Positions 35,648-44,132 of a stretch of DNA of 64,000 nucleotides are shown piece by piece (position 1 is the first letter of the stretch; every line of letters starts with the position of its first letter). The stretch is taken from NCBI RefSeq assembly GCF_023952475.1, contig NZ_JALHRX010000009.1, positions 62,001 to 126,000 of the forward strand, written 5' to 3'. The notes beneath the pieces were generated by a model. The model had not been told where the DNA came from and ran no database searches. It worked only from the letters and a program-made list of their open reading frames with translations. This stretch comes from Cupriavidus sp. WGlv3. GTDB taxonomy: Bacteria; Pseudomonadota; Gammaproteobacteria; Burkholderiales; Burkholderiaceae. Both the position numbers and the translations under genes were made by a program.

Positions 35648-36794
35648 CAGCGGGGCCGATGCCGACGTGATCGTCATCGGCGGCGGGCTGCAGGGCACCT
35701 CGAGCGCGCTGCACCTGGCGCGCAAGGACTTGCGCGTGACGCTGCTCGAGGCCGACTATTGCGGCCGGCACGCGTCGGGGGTCAACGCGGGCGGCGTGCG
35801 CACGCTGGGGCGCCACCTTGCCGAGATTCCACTGGCGCTGGCCTCGCTGGAACTATGGCACCGGCTGGCAGACCTGACCGGCGACGACGCCGGCTTCGTC
35901 CCCAGCGGCCAGCTGAAGGTGGCCGAGACCGACGCCGAGCTGGAGGTGCTGCGCCGGCGCGTGGCGCAGCTCGAAGCCCTGGGCTTTACCCACGAAACGC
36001 TGGTCGACGCGCACACGGTGCGCGCCCTGGTCCCGTCGATCGCCCCCCATGTCACCGGCGCGATCTGGGCAAGCCGCGACGGCCATGCGCTGCCCTACCG
36101 CGCCGTCACCGCGTTCCGCCGCGCCGCCGAAGCGGCCGGCGCGGTCATCCATGAAGCCACTCCCGCCGGACGCCTGGAATACGCGCGCGGCCGCTGGCAC
36201 GTACACACGCCGCGCGGCGTGTTTCGCGCGCAGCGGCTGGTGAACGCGGCCGGCGCCTGGGCCGGCGCCTTCGCCGCGCAGCTCGGCGAGCCGGTGCCGG
36301 TCGAGGCCGGCGGACTGATGCTGATGATCACCCACCGCGTGGCGCCGTTCGTCAGGCCGGTGCTGGGCGCGACCGGGCGCGCGCTGTCGTTCAAGCAGTT
36401 CGACAACGGCACCGTGCTGATCGGCGGCGGCTTGCGCTGCGCCGCCGATGCCCGGGCCCGCCATGGCGAAGTCGACATGCTGAGGCTCGGCGCCAGCGCG
36501 CAGACCGTGACCGCGCTGTTCCCGCACCTGGGCCCGCTCGGCATCAATCGCGCATGGGCCGGGGTCGAGGGCTTCCTGCCGGACCAGATACCGGTGATCG
36601 GGCCGAGCCGCTCGGCACCGGACGTGGTCCACGCCTTCGGCTTCTCCGCACACGGCTTCGAACTGGGGCCGATCGTGGGACAGATCGTAGCCGACCTTGT
36701 CACCGAGGGCCGCTCCACCCTGCCGATCGACGCCTTTGCCGTCGACCGTTTCGACCAACCCCGCAGCGCCACGGCCGGCGCGCTGCGCGACTAG
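35637..36794 (+). CDS. FAD-dependent amino/imino-acid dehydrogenase (DadA/HcnC-like), copy 2
   Basis: 385 aa from the ATG at 35637, with GGAGA nine bases upstream (a TTG six bases earlier is also possible). FAD motif DVIVIGGGLQGTSSALHLARK, then YCGRHASGVNAGGVRTLGRH, a loop found in HcnC and sarcosine/hydroxyproline dehydrogenase beta subunits. C-terminal FAD contact: FGFSAHGFELGPIVGQIVADL. It is the probable catalytic partner of the alpha and gamma subunits encoded just upstream. Confidence 0.9.
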   Translation: MKADSGADADVIVIGGGLQGTSSALHLARKDLRVTLLEADYCGRHASGVNAGGVRTLGRHLAEIPLALASLELWHRLADLTGDDAGFVPSGQLKVAETDAELEVLRRRVAQLEALGFTHETLVDAHTVRALVPSIAPHVTGAIWASRDGHALPYRAVTAFRRAAEAAGAVIHEATPAGRLEYARGRWHVHTPRGVFRAQRLVNAAGAWAGAFAAQLGEPVPVEAGGLMLMITHRVAPFVRPVLGATGRALSFKQFDNGTVLIGGGLRCAADARARHGEVDMLRLGASAQTVTALFPHLGPLGINRAWAGVEGFLPDQIPVIGPSRSAPDVVHAFGFSAHGFELGPIVGQIVADLVTEGRSTLPIDAFAVDRFDQPRSATAGALRD

Positions 36795-36839
36795 CTTTCA
36801 GCCGGCTCCTTTTCCAACTTTTTTCCCGAGGTCTTACGG

Positions 36840-37193
36840 ATGAGCAATATCCAGCGTTTCCAGTCCACCAAACGTCTTTCCCGACTCGTCGTGCATAACG
36901 GCGTGGTCTACGTGGCCGGCGTCACGGCCACCGATGCTTCCGGCGATATCGCCGCGCAGACGCGCGATGTGCTGGAAAAGATCGACGGCTACCTCGCCAG
37001 CGTTGGCAGCGACCGCAGCCGGCTGCTGTCCGCGCAGATCTGGCTCAAGGATATCGAGCAGGATTTCGCCGGCATGAATGCCGCCTGGGAAGCGTGGATC
37101 CCCGAGGACGCGGTCCCCACGCGCGCCACCTGCGAGGCCAGGCTGGCGCGGCCGGAGCTGCTGGTGGAGATCATCGTGACGGCGGCGGTCTGA
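36840..37193 (+). CDS. RidA-family imine/enamine deaminase
   Basis: 117 aa, GAGG nine bases upstream. The RidA/YjgF fold is visible in VYVAGVTATDASGDIAAQT and the conserved Arg in VPTRATCEARLARPELLVEIIVTA. Known role: hydrolyses reactive imines and enamines released by amino-acid oxidases and lyases. Its place at the end of the dehydrogenase operon fits this: the flavoproteins would make an imine and this enzyme would clear it. Confidence 0.92.
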   Translation: MSNIQRFQSTKRLSRLVVHNGVVYVAGVTATDASGDIAAQTRDVLEKIDGYLASVGSDRSRLLSAQIWLKDIEQDFAGMNAAWEAWIPEDAVPTRATCEARLARPELLVEIIVTAAV

Positions 37194-37216
37194 CGCAACA
37201 TTCGCCTCAGACCGCC
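37184..37216. terminator. Bidirectional hairpin after RidA gene
   Basis: GGCGGTCTGA (37184-37193, including the RidA stop) pairs perfectly with TCAGACCGCC (37207-37216) over a 13-base loop. It separates the dehydrogenase operon from the convergent small gene ending at 37227. A T-run is not pronounced. Confidence 0.65.
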
Positions 37217-37226
37217 ACCCCGCGCA

Positions 37227-37346
37227 TTACTCGCCGTACTGGAACAGCACGCGGCCCTCGCCCGGCACGCCGGCGGCCGCGTGGGCCTGCGTCACCGCGC
37301 CAGCCATGGCCGCCAGGGCCATCCATAGTGCAAGCAGGCGCTTCAT
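37227..37346 (-). CDS. Small exported peptide (39 aa)
   Basis: Starts at the ATG at 37346, which overlaps the stop of the SRPBCC gene as ATGA, a mark of translational coupling. It consists of a perfect-looking signal peptide (MKRLLALWMALAAMAGAVTQAHA) and only 16 mature residues ending VLFQYGE. It could be a genuine small secreted peptide or the remnant of a longer exported protein that lost its 3' part. No family is recognised. Confidence 0.45.
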   Translation of the reverse strand: MKRLLALWMALAAMAGAVTQAHAAAGVPGEGRVLFQYGE

Positions 37347-37768
37347 GACGCCGCTCCGGCCAGCGTCGCTTGCAGCGCTTGCAAGCCATCGCGATAGATG
37401 CCCTCGAACAGCCGCGATGCCTCGTCGTCGCTCACGCCGGCGGGCGTGAACTGGCCGCACCACTCGACGCGAGCGGCCTGGTCGCCGTCGATGCCGATCA
37501 CGCGCAGCGTGGAGCGGTAGCCGGTAACCGGAAACGGCGCCCGCAGGATCGAGTAGGTGTAGCTGCGCGCGCCCTGGTCGAAGGCCTCGAGCCGTTCGAC
37601 GATGGCGTCGCCGTCCGGGTTGAGGAGGCTGCGCACGCGGCCGCCCTCGCTCAGTTCGCTCTTGGGGATATACGGCAGCCAGTCGGGCAGCGAATCGAAG
37701 CCGCCAATCAGTTGCCAGACGCGGTCCGGTGACACCGGCAGCGTGATCGTTGCAGAAGCTTGTGCCAT
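37343..37768 (-). CDS. SRPBCC (START-like) small-molecule-binding protein
   Basis: 141 aa from the ATG at 37768, with AGGGAG upstream. The Bet v1-like fold is shown by ATITLPVSPDRVWQLIGGFDSLPDWLPYI at the start and VEWCGQFTPAGVSDDEASRLFEGIYRDGLQAL as the long C-terminal helix. Members of this PYR/PYL-like branch bind hydrophobic ligands or act as polyketide cyclases; the role here is unknown. It lies in the same direction as the aldo/keto reductase gene, 34 bases upstream. Confidence 0.85.
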   Translation of the reverse strand: MAQASATITLPVSPDRVWQLIGGFDSLPDWLPYIPKSELSEGGRVRSLLNPDGDAIVERLEAFDQGARSYTYSILRAPFPVTGYRSTLRVIGIDGDQAARVEWCGQFTPAGVSDDEASRLFEGIYRDGLQALQATLAGAAS

Positions 37769-37802
37769 GGTTGGCTCCCTGAAATCAGAATGCAAAACAG
37801 GA

Positions 37803-38822
37803 TCAGATGCGATCGCCAGGCAGCGGCGCGTTTGCCGCGACCAGGTGCTGCGCGCGCAGCTCGCGCCAGAAATCGGCCGGAATCTTCTCGTTCAGCGCGG
37901 CGACGTCCTCGGCGATGCGCTCCGGCCGGCTCGCGCCCGGGATCACCGCGGCCACTGCCGGATTGGCCAGCACGAATTGCAGCGCCGCGGCCTTGATGCT
38001 GACGCCGTGGCGTTGCGCGACTGCCTTGATGCGCTCGACCCGGGCGATGATCTCGGGCGGTGCCTTCTGGTACTCGAAGTGCGAGCCGCCGGCCAGGATG
38101 CCCGAGCTGTACGGGCCGCCAACCACGATCTCGGTCTTGCGCTCCGCGGCCTTCGGCATCAGGCGCTGCAGCGCGCGCTCGTGGTCGAGCAGCGAATAGC
38201 GGCCCGCCAGCAGGAAGCCGTCCGGCTGCGCTTCGGCCAGGTCCAGCGTCAGTTCGATCGGCTCGACGCGGTTCACGCCCAGGCCCCACGCCTTGATCAC
38301 GCCCTCTTCGCGCAGCCGGGTCAGCACCTTGAAAGCGCCTTTGCGCGCCGTCTCAAAATAGGCCAGCCACTCGTCGCCGTAGAAGTCCTGGGCGATGTCG
38401 TGGACCCAGACGATGTCGAGGCGGTCGGCCTTCATCCGCTTCAGGCTGTCCTCGATCGAGCGCAGCGTGGCGTCCGCCGAGTAGTCGTTGACCATCTTGT
38501 TCGGGCGGCCGGCGGCAAACAGGCCACTTTTCTCGCCCAGCGCCCGCGCGCTGGCGTCCTCGACTTCATCCAGGATCAGGCGACCGACCTTGGTGCTAAG
38601 CACGTATTCGTCGCGCGGGTGCCGGGACAGCGCTTCGCCCAGCCGGATTTCGGCCAGGCCCGCGCCGTAGAATGGCGCGGTGTCGTAGTAGCGCACGCCT
38701 TGCGCCCAGGCCGCGTCCACCGTGGCCTGCGCCTCTGCTTCCGGGATGTCGCGGAACATATTGCCCAGCGGGGCGGTACCAAAGCCGAGTACGTTGCCGG
38801 CCAGTTTGTCCTTGATGCTCAT
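37803..38822 (-). CDS. Aldo/keto reductase, D-threo-aldose 1-dehydrogenase/pyridoxal-type
   Basis: 339 aa. Catalytic residues: Asp and Tyr in RYYDTAPFYGAGLAEIRLG, Lys in STKVGRLI and His in IVWVHD. The length and VLGFGTAPLGNMF start match the fucose/galactose dehydrogenase or pyridoxal 4-dehydrogenase group. It is first of a unit with the SRPBCC gene and diverges from a LysR gene. In the divergent region CCTATAGG (38909-38916) and AAGTCT/AGACTT are candidate control sites. Confidence 0.88.
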   Translation of the reverse strand: MSIKDKLAGNVLGFGTAPLGNMFRDIPEAEAQATVDAAWAQGVRYYDTAPFYGAGLAEIRLGEALSRHPRDEYVLSTKVGRLILDEVEDASARALGEKSGLFAAGRPNKMVNDYSADATLRSIEDSLKRMKADRLDIVWVHDIAQDFYGDEWLAYFETARKGAFKVLTRLREEGVIKAWGLGVNRVEPIELTLDLAEAQPDGFLLAGRYSLLDHERALQRLMPKAAERKTEIVVGGPYSSGILAGGSHFEYQKAPPEIIARVERIKAVAQRHGVSIKAAALQFVLANPAVAAVIPGASRPERIAEDVAALNEKIPADFWRELRAQHLVAANAPLPGDRI

Positions 38823-38947
38823 GACTGCTCCACAAAGTAAGTTGGGGTGAAGGCAGTCTAGGGTGGCCAGTTAAGTCTGTCCAAGACGGAATTTGAAAGA
38901 CTTGATACCCTATAGGTCTGAGCCTCACCTATCACCCACGCCTGGAC

Positions 38948-39874
38948 ATGCTGGATATCCGTCAACTTCACTATTTCGTCGCCGTGGCCGAGGAAGAGCA
39001 CGTCGGCCGCGGCGCCGAGCGACTCCATATCTCTCAATCACCACTTAGCCGGCAGATCGCCCAGCTCGAAGAGAAGCTGGGGCTGGTGCTGTTCGAGCGC
39101 TCCCAGCAGCGCATACGCCTCACACGCGACGGCCGCACCTTCCTGGCAGAGACCCGGGCCTTCCTGACCCACGGCACCCGGCTCGAATCGCTGGCCCGGC
39201 GTCTTGGCCGCGGCGATGAAGGCGGCCTGTGCATCGGCTACCTCGAATACGCGATGCACTCCGGCATCCTGCCGAACGCACTGCGCGAGCTGCGCCAGGA
39301 CCGGCCTGCCGTGCATATCGCGCTCTACAACCAGCAGTCGGCAACGCAGCTCGAAGGACTGCGCCAGCGCAGCCTCGATATCGCGCTGGTGTGCGACCCG
39401 CCCTTGCCGGACGATCCGGACCTCGAGGCCGCCCAGGTCCTCAACGACCCGATGCTGCTGGCACTGCCCGAGGGCCACCCGCTGGCCGGGGCCGAGCCGC
39501 TCACCCCGGCCGACCTCGCCGCACAGAAGTGGATCGGCGTGATGCACCAGGAAACCGCGCTGCGGCACGACGCCTTCATCGCGGCCTGCGCCAGGGCGGG
39601 TTTTACCCCCGCCATCACCATGGAAGCGACCGAGCCGCTGGCCGCGCTGGGGCTCGTGGCCGCGGGGCTGGGCGTGACCACCATCCAGCGGAGCCTTCGT
39701 CACCAGGCACCGGCCGGCGTAGTGCTGCACGAACTGTCGTGGCTCGACTACCGCACCCCGTTGTGGGCGGCCTGGCACAAGGTCAACCTGCGGCCGCTGG
39801 TCGAAATCTTCCGCAAGACCTTGCTGCAGTCGAGCATGATGGCCACCGATCACACCGCGGCGCAGGCAGCGTGA
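38948..39874 (+). CDS. LysR-family regulator (CbbR/BenM-like effector domain)
   Basis: 308 aa. HTH: MLDIRQLHYFVAVAEEEHVGRGAERLHISQSPLSRQIAQLE, the BenM/CatM-type start. The effector domain is complete (GGLCIGYLEYAMHSGILPNAL, LDIALVCDPPLP). It is divergent from the aldo/keto reductase gene with a 125-base gap and probably regulates it. Confidence 0.9.
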   Translation: MLDIRQLHYFVAVAEEEHVGRGAERLHISQSPLSRQIAQLEEKLGLVLFERSQQRIRLTRDGRTFLAETRAFLTHGTRLESLARRLGRGDEGGLCIGYLEYAMHSGILPNALRELRQDRPAVHIALYNQQSATQLEGLRQRSLDIALVCDPPLPDDPDLEAAQVLNDPMLLALPEGHPLAGAEPLTPADLAAQKWIGVMHQETALRHDAFIAACARAGFTPAITMEATEPLAALGLVAAGLGVTTIQRSLRHQAPAGVVLHELSWLDYRTPLWAAWHKVNLRPLVEIFRKTLLQSSMMATDHTAAQAA

Positions 39875-39936
39875 GCCGCACCGGTACTGCGCGGCAACGC
39901 AAGCCGCGATCCGTGGGCCGCCACGCAGCGGCGTCC

Positions 39937-39964
39937 TTGACACCCACGCTATCCCGCCTCTAAT
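39937..39964 (+). promoter_or_regulatory. Sigma-70 promoter of the cyclase gene
   Basis: TTGACA (39937-39942) is a perfect -35, followed after 16 bases by TCTAAT (39959-39964), five of six to the -10 consensus. Transcription would start near 39971, some 38 bases before the ATG at 40009, which is preceded by GGGAGGCGAA. Confidence 0.7.
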
Positions 39965-40008
39965 AGCCTTAGGTACCGTCAAGCTGGCAATGACGGCCGG
40001 GAGGCGAA

Positions 40009-43000
40009 ATGCGCTGCAGCCAATGCGGCTTCGGCAATCTTGCTGGCGCCAACTTCTGTGAGGCGTGCGGGGCGCGGCTTGCCCGCGTGTGCCCGCAATG
40101 CGGCGCCGAGGCCACCGCGGCGGCGCGGTTCTGCCGCGTCTGCGGCGTCGGCCTGCCCGACGCCGCCCCCGCCACCACAGCGCCTGCGCCGGCCGCGGCG
40201 CGCCCGGACAGTCCGGCGCCGGTCCACTACACCCCGCCGCACCTGGCCGGGCGCATCCTGGCCGAGCAGGCGGCAATGGAAGCCCGCGGCGAAACCGCCG
40301 GCGAGCGCAAGACCATCACCGCGCTGTTTGCCGACATGGCCGGCTCCACCGCGCTGACGCAGGACCTCGACCCGGAAGACGCACGCCGGCTGATCGATCC
40401 GGTGGTAACGCTGATGATGGAAGCGGTCCACCACTACGAGGGCTACGTCGCCAAGTTCCTCGGCGACGGCATCCTGGCGCTGTTCGGCGCGCCCATCGCC
40501 CACGAGGACCACGCCCTGCGCGCGCTGTACGCGGCGCTGCGCATGCAGGACGCGATGCACCGGCACAGCGACCGCGTGCGCCTGGAGCAGGGCATTCCGC
40601 TGCAGGTCCGCATCGGCATCCATACCGGCGAGGTGGTGGTGCGCTCGATCCGCAAGGACGACCTGCACACCGACTACGATCCGGTCGGGCACACCATCCA
40701 TATTGCCTCGCGCATGGAGGGCATCGCCACGCCGGCGTCGATCCTGGTGAGCGAGTCGACCCACAAGCTGACCGAAGGCTATTTCGAATTCACGGCACTG
40801 GGCACCACCAGCGTCAAGGGCGTGCGCGAACCGCTGGCGGTGTACGAGGTGATCGGGCCGGGGGCCTTGCGCACGCGGCTGCAGGTGGCCGCGCACCGCG
40901 GCCTGGCGCGCTTTGTCGGGCGCCAGGACGAGCTTGCGCACCTGAACGCGGCGCTGGAGCTGGCCAAGGCCGGCCACGGGCGCATCGTCGCGGTGGTCGG
41001 CGAGGCCGGCGTCGGCAAGTCGCGGCTGTTCCATGAATTCAAGGTCAGGTCGCAGCAAGGCTGTCTGGCGCTGGAGACGTTCTCGGTCTCGCATGGCAAG
41101 GCCTTTGCCTACCTGCCGCTGATCGAGATGCTGAGGAACTATTTCCAGCTCACGGCGCACGACGGCGACCGCAGCTGTCGCGAGAAGCTGACCGGCAGGC
41201 TGCTGACGCTGGACCGCTCGCTGGAAGAGCACCTGCCCTACCTGCTCTACCTGCTCGGCGTGGTCGAGCCCGACTCGGCGCTGCCGACCATGGACCCGGC
41301 CCTGCGGCGCCAGCGCACCTTCGACGCGATTGCACGGCTGCTGGTCCGCGAAAGCCAGAACCAGCCGCTGGAAGTCATCTTCGAGGACCTGCAATGGCTG
41401 GACGGCGAGACCGAGGCCTTCCTCAACATGCTGGTCGACCACGTGCCCGGCGCGCGCATCGTGCTGCTGGTGAACTACCGGCCCGAGTACAGCCACCGCT
41501 GGGACGCGGGCGCGCATTACTCGCAGCTGCGCCTGCAGCCGCTGGGACAGGCCGAGGCGCAGGAGCTGCTGACCGCGCTGCTCGGCGACGACCCCAGCCT
41601 GGCGCCGCTGAAGCGGCTGATCCTCGACAAGACCGAAGGCAATCCCTTCTTCATGGAGGAAGTGGTCCAGACCCTGGCCGAGGAAGGCGCGCTGCTGGGC
41701 CAGCCGGGCAGCTACCGCATCGAGAAGGCGCCGGCGCTGCTGCACATCCCGACCACCGTGCAGGGCGTGCTGGCCGCCCGCATCGACCGGCTGCCGCTGC
41801 CGCAGAAGGAGCTGCTGCAGACCCTCGCCGTGATCGGCAAGGAGTTTCCGCTGGGCCTGGTGCTGCGCGTCACCGGCCTGCCCGAAGAGCGCCTGCATCC
41901 GCTGCTGCGCGACCTGCAGAGCGCCGACTTTATCTACGAACGCCCCGCCTTCCCCGAGGTGGAGTACGCCTTCAAGCACGCGCTGACCCAGGAGGTGGCC
42001 GGCAGCTCGTTGCTGACCGAGCGCCGCAGCGCCTTGCATGAAAGCTCGGCGCAGGCGATCGAGGCGATGTTCCACGGCCGGCTCAAGGACTACTGCAGCG
42101 AACTGGCCCACCACTACAGCCACAGCGGCAACGTGCCGAAGGCGGTCGAGTACCTGCACTGCGCCGGCCAGCAGGCGCTGCAGCGCTCCGCGCAGGAAGA
42201 AGCAATCCGGCACCTGAGCGAGGCCATTGCCCTGCTCAAGCGCCAGCCCGACAGCGGCGAGCGCGAACGCCTGGAGCTGACGCTGTTGCTGACCCTGGGG
42301 CCCGCGCTGATCGCCGCGCGGGGCCAGGCCTCTACCGAAGTGGAGGCCAATTACCGCCGCGCGATGTCGCTGTGCGAGCAGGGCCGGCAGACACCTTATA
42401 TGTTCTCGGCGCAGCTGGGCATGTGGGCGTTCTACCAGCTGCGCGCGCAATACCAGGTGTCGCTGCCGCTGGCCCGGCGCCTGCTTGCCCTGGCCACCGA
42501 GTCGCAGAAGCCCAAGCAGCTGGCCGAGGGCCATCGCGCGCTGGGCGCCACGCTGTTCCGCCTGGGCCTGCTGGAAGAGGCGCGCGCGCATATGGAGGCC
42601 GTGCTGGCGGTGCCGCATCCCGAACATTCCGCCTACGACTTCCTGACCGGCTACGGCCGCGACCCGATGGTCCATGCCACCAGTACGCTGGCCTGGATCC
42701 TGTGGTACCAGGGCTTTGCCGACCAGGCCCTGGCGCGCAGCCGCGAGGCGCTGACGCTGGCCCGTGCGCGCCCGGATGCCTACAACCTCGCGCTGTGCCT
42801 GGTGTTTGCGGCGGAACAGTACCGCTGGCGCCGGAATCCCGCGCAGGCCAGGGAGTTTGCGGAAGCCGCCATTGCCATTTCCTGCGAACAGGGCTTCCCG
42901 ATCTACCTGGCCTGGGGCACCGTGCTGCAGGGCTGGGCGCTGTCCGAGCAGGGCAGCCACGAGGAAGGCATTGCGCTGATGCGACGGGGCCTGGCCGCTT

Positions 43001-43494
43001 ACGAGAAAACCGGCGGCGAACTCGGCATGCCGAACCTGCTGGCGATGCTGGCCGAGGCCTGCGGCAAGGCCGGCCAGCCCGCCGCCGCGCTTGACGTGCT
43101 GACGCGCGCGCAGGCCATGATCGAAGAGACCGGCGAACGGCTCGATGAAGCCGCCGTCTATCGGCTGCGCGGCGACCTGCTGCTGCAGCTGGCCGCGCCC
43201 GATGCCGGCGCGGCCGCCAGCCATGAAGCCGAGGCCTGCTTCCAGCGCGCGCTCGCGGTCGCCCACGGCCAGGGCGCCAGGCCGCTGGAACTGCAGGCCG
43301 CGCTCAGCCTGGCCCGGTTGTGGCAGCGCCAGGGCAAGGGCGACGCCGCGCGCGAAGCGCTGGCGCGCATCCACGGCAGCTTCAGCGAGGGCACCGATGG
43401 CGCCGACTGGCAGGAGGCGCAGGCCTTGCTTGCCGAGCTGGCCGAGCTTGCCAACAACGACGCGGCCCGCGACCCGGGCCCGGCGCGCGCATGA
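40009..43494 (+). CDS. Zinc-ribbon / class III adenylate cyclase / STAND-type ATPase / TPR protein
   Basis: 1161 aa, one continuous frame. Residues 1-50: two zinc ribbons (Cys 3, 6, 17, 20 and 28, 31, 42, 45). About 100-285: class III nucleotidyl cyclase with the metal Asp in TALFADMAGSTALT (Asp109) and FLGDGILALFG (Asp153), then IGIHTGEVV. About 300-560: AAA/STAND ATPase, FVGRQDELAHL, Walker A GEAGVGKS (about 331) and Walker B LEVIFEDLQWLD (about 455). The rest, 700 to the end, is TPR-like helical repeat. The architecture resembles soluble adenylyl cyclases with one cyclase domain. It would make cAMP (or cGMP) in the cytoplasm under control of the repeat sensor; the trigger is unknown. It overlaps the HD hydrolase gene by four bases. 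Confidence 0.92.
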   Translation: MRCSQCGFGNLAGANFCEACGARLARVCPQCGAEATAAARFCRVCGVGLPDAAPATTAPAPAAARPDSPAPVHYTPPHLAGRILAEQAAMEARGETAGERKTITALFADMAGSTALTQDLDPEDARRLIDPVVTLMMEAVHHYEGYVAKFLGDGILALFGAPIAHEDHALRALYAALRMQDAMHRHSDRVRLEQGIPLQVRIGIHTGEVVVRSIRKDDLHTDYDPVGHTIHIASRMEGIATPASILVSESTHKLTEGYFEFTALGTTSVKGVREPLAVYEVIGPGALRTRLQVAAHRGLARFVGRQDELAHLNAALELAKAGHGRIVAVVGEAGVGKSRLFHEFKVRSQQGCLALETFSVSHGKAFAYLPLIEMLRNYFQLTAHDGDRSCREKLTGRLLTLDRSLEEHLPYLLYLLGVVEPDSALPTMDPALRRQRTFDAIARLLVRESQNQPLEVIFEDLQWLDGETEAFLNMLVDHVPGARIVLLVNYRPEYSHRWDAGAHYSQLRLQPLGQAEAQELLTALLGDDPSLAPLKRLILDKTEGNPFFMEEVVQTLAEEGALLGQPGSYRIEKAPALLHIPTTVQGVLAARIDRLPLPQKELLQTLAVIGKEFPLGLVLRVTGLPEERLHPLLRDLQSADFIYERPAFPEVEYAFKHALTQEVAGSSLLTERRSALHESSAQAIEAMFHGRLKDYCSELAHHYSHSGNVPKAVEYLHCAGQQALQRSAQEEAIRHLSEAIALLKRQPDSGERERLELTLLLTLGPALIAARGQASTEVEANYRRAMSLCEQGRQTPYMFSAQLGMWAFYQLRAQYQVSLPLARRLLALATESQKPKQLAEGHRALGATLFRLGLLEEARAHMEAVLAVPHPEHSAYDFLTGYGRDPMVHATSTLAWILWYQGFADQALARSREALTLARARPDAYNLALCLVFAAEQYRWRRNPAQAREFAEAAIAISCEQGFPIYLAWGTVLQGWALSEQGSHEEGIALMRRGLAAYEKTGGELGMPNLLAMLAEACGKAGQPAAALDVLTRAQAMIEETGERLDEAAVYRLRGDLLLQLAAPDAGAAASHEAEACFQRALAVAHGQGARPLELQAALSLARLWQRQGKGDAAREALARIHGSFSEGTDGADWQEAQALLAELAELANNDAARDPGPARA

Positions 43495-44132
43495 GCACCG
43501 CCGCCGCCAACCCGCTGCAAGAGCGCTTTGTCGCGCTCTGGACCCTGGCGGGCGGCACCCGCGCGGCCGACGCTTATGCCGACCTGGCGCGCTGCTACGG
43601 CGAGCCGACCCGGCATTACCACACCCTGGACCATGTGCGGCGCTGCCTGCGCGACCTCGACTGGGCGCGCAGCGCGATACCGGATGCCGCCGACGTCGAA
43701 CTGGCGCTGTGGTGCCATGACGTCATCTACGTGCCCGGCGCCGCCGACAACGAAGCGCGCAGTGCGGCGTGGCTGCAGCACTGGTCGGCCGGCACGGTCG
43801 GCACCGCCGCACGCGTGGCCGCACTGATCCTGGAGACCACGCACGCCGACGTGCCCGCCAGCCTGGCCGGGCGCTTCACCGCCGACATCGACCTGGCCGC
43901 GCTGGGATACAGCCGCGCGCGCTTCGAAGACAACGGCGCGCGCCTGCGCGCCGAGCGCACCGACCTGGACGATGGCGCCTATGACGCCGCCGAACGGGCC
44001 TTCCTGCAGCGCCTGCTGGCCAGTCCCCGCATCTATGCCACCGACCTGTTCCGGTCCCGCTACGAGGCGCAGGCCCGTGCCAATCTGGCCTGGCGGCTGG
44101 CCCGGCCGGCGCCTACAGGAATTCCCCGGTGA
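43491..44132 (+). CDS. HD-superfamily predicted metal phosphohydrolase
   Basis: 213 aa; its ATG overlaps the cyclase stop (ATGA). Metal ligands: His in RHYHTLDHVRRCL and His-Asp in ELALWCHDVIYVPG, then a distal Asp in FTADIDLAALG. This is the HD group annotated as predicted metal-dependent hydrolases of about 200 aa, of unknown substrate. Coupled translation with a cyclase suggests a nucleotide-related role, but this is only inference. Its 3' end overlaps the convergent patatin gene by 20 bases. Confidence 0.85.
   Translation: MSTAAANPLQERFVALWTLAGGTRAADAYADLARCYGEPTRHYHTLDHVRRCLRDLDWARSAIPDAADVELALWCHDVIYVPGAADNEARSAAWLQHWSAGTVGTAARVAALILETTHADVPASLAGRFTADIDLAALGYSRARFEDNGARLRAERTDLDDGAYDAAERAFLQRLLASPRIYATDLFRSRYEAQARANLAWRLARPAPTGIPR

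Noticed and set aside
39979..43374. 1131-codon minus-strand reading frame
   Set aside because: Exact antisense of the cyclase/STAND gene, which has recognisable zinc ribbons, Walker motifs and a consensus promoter.
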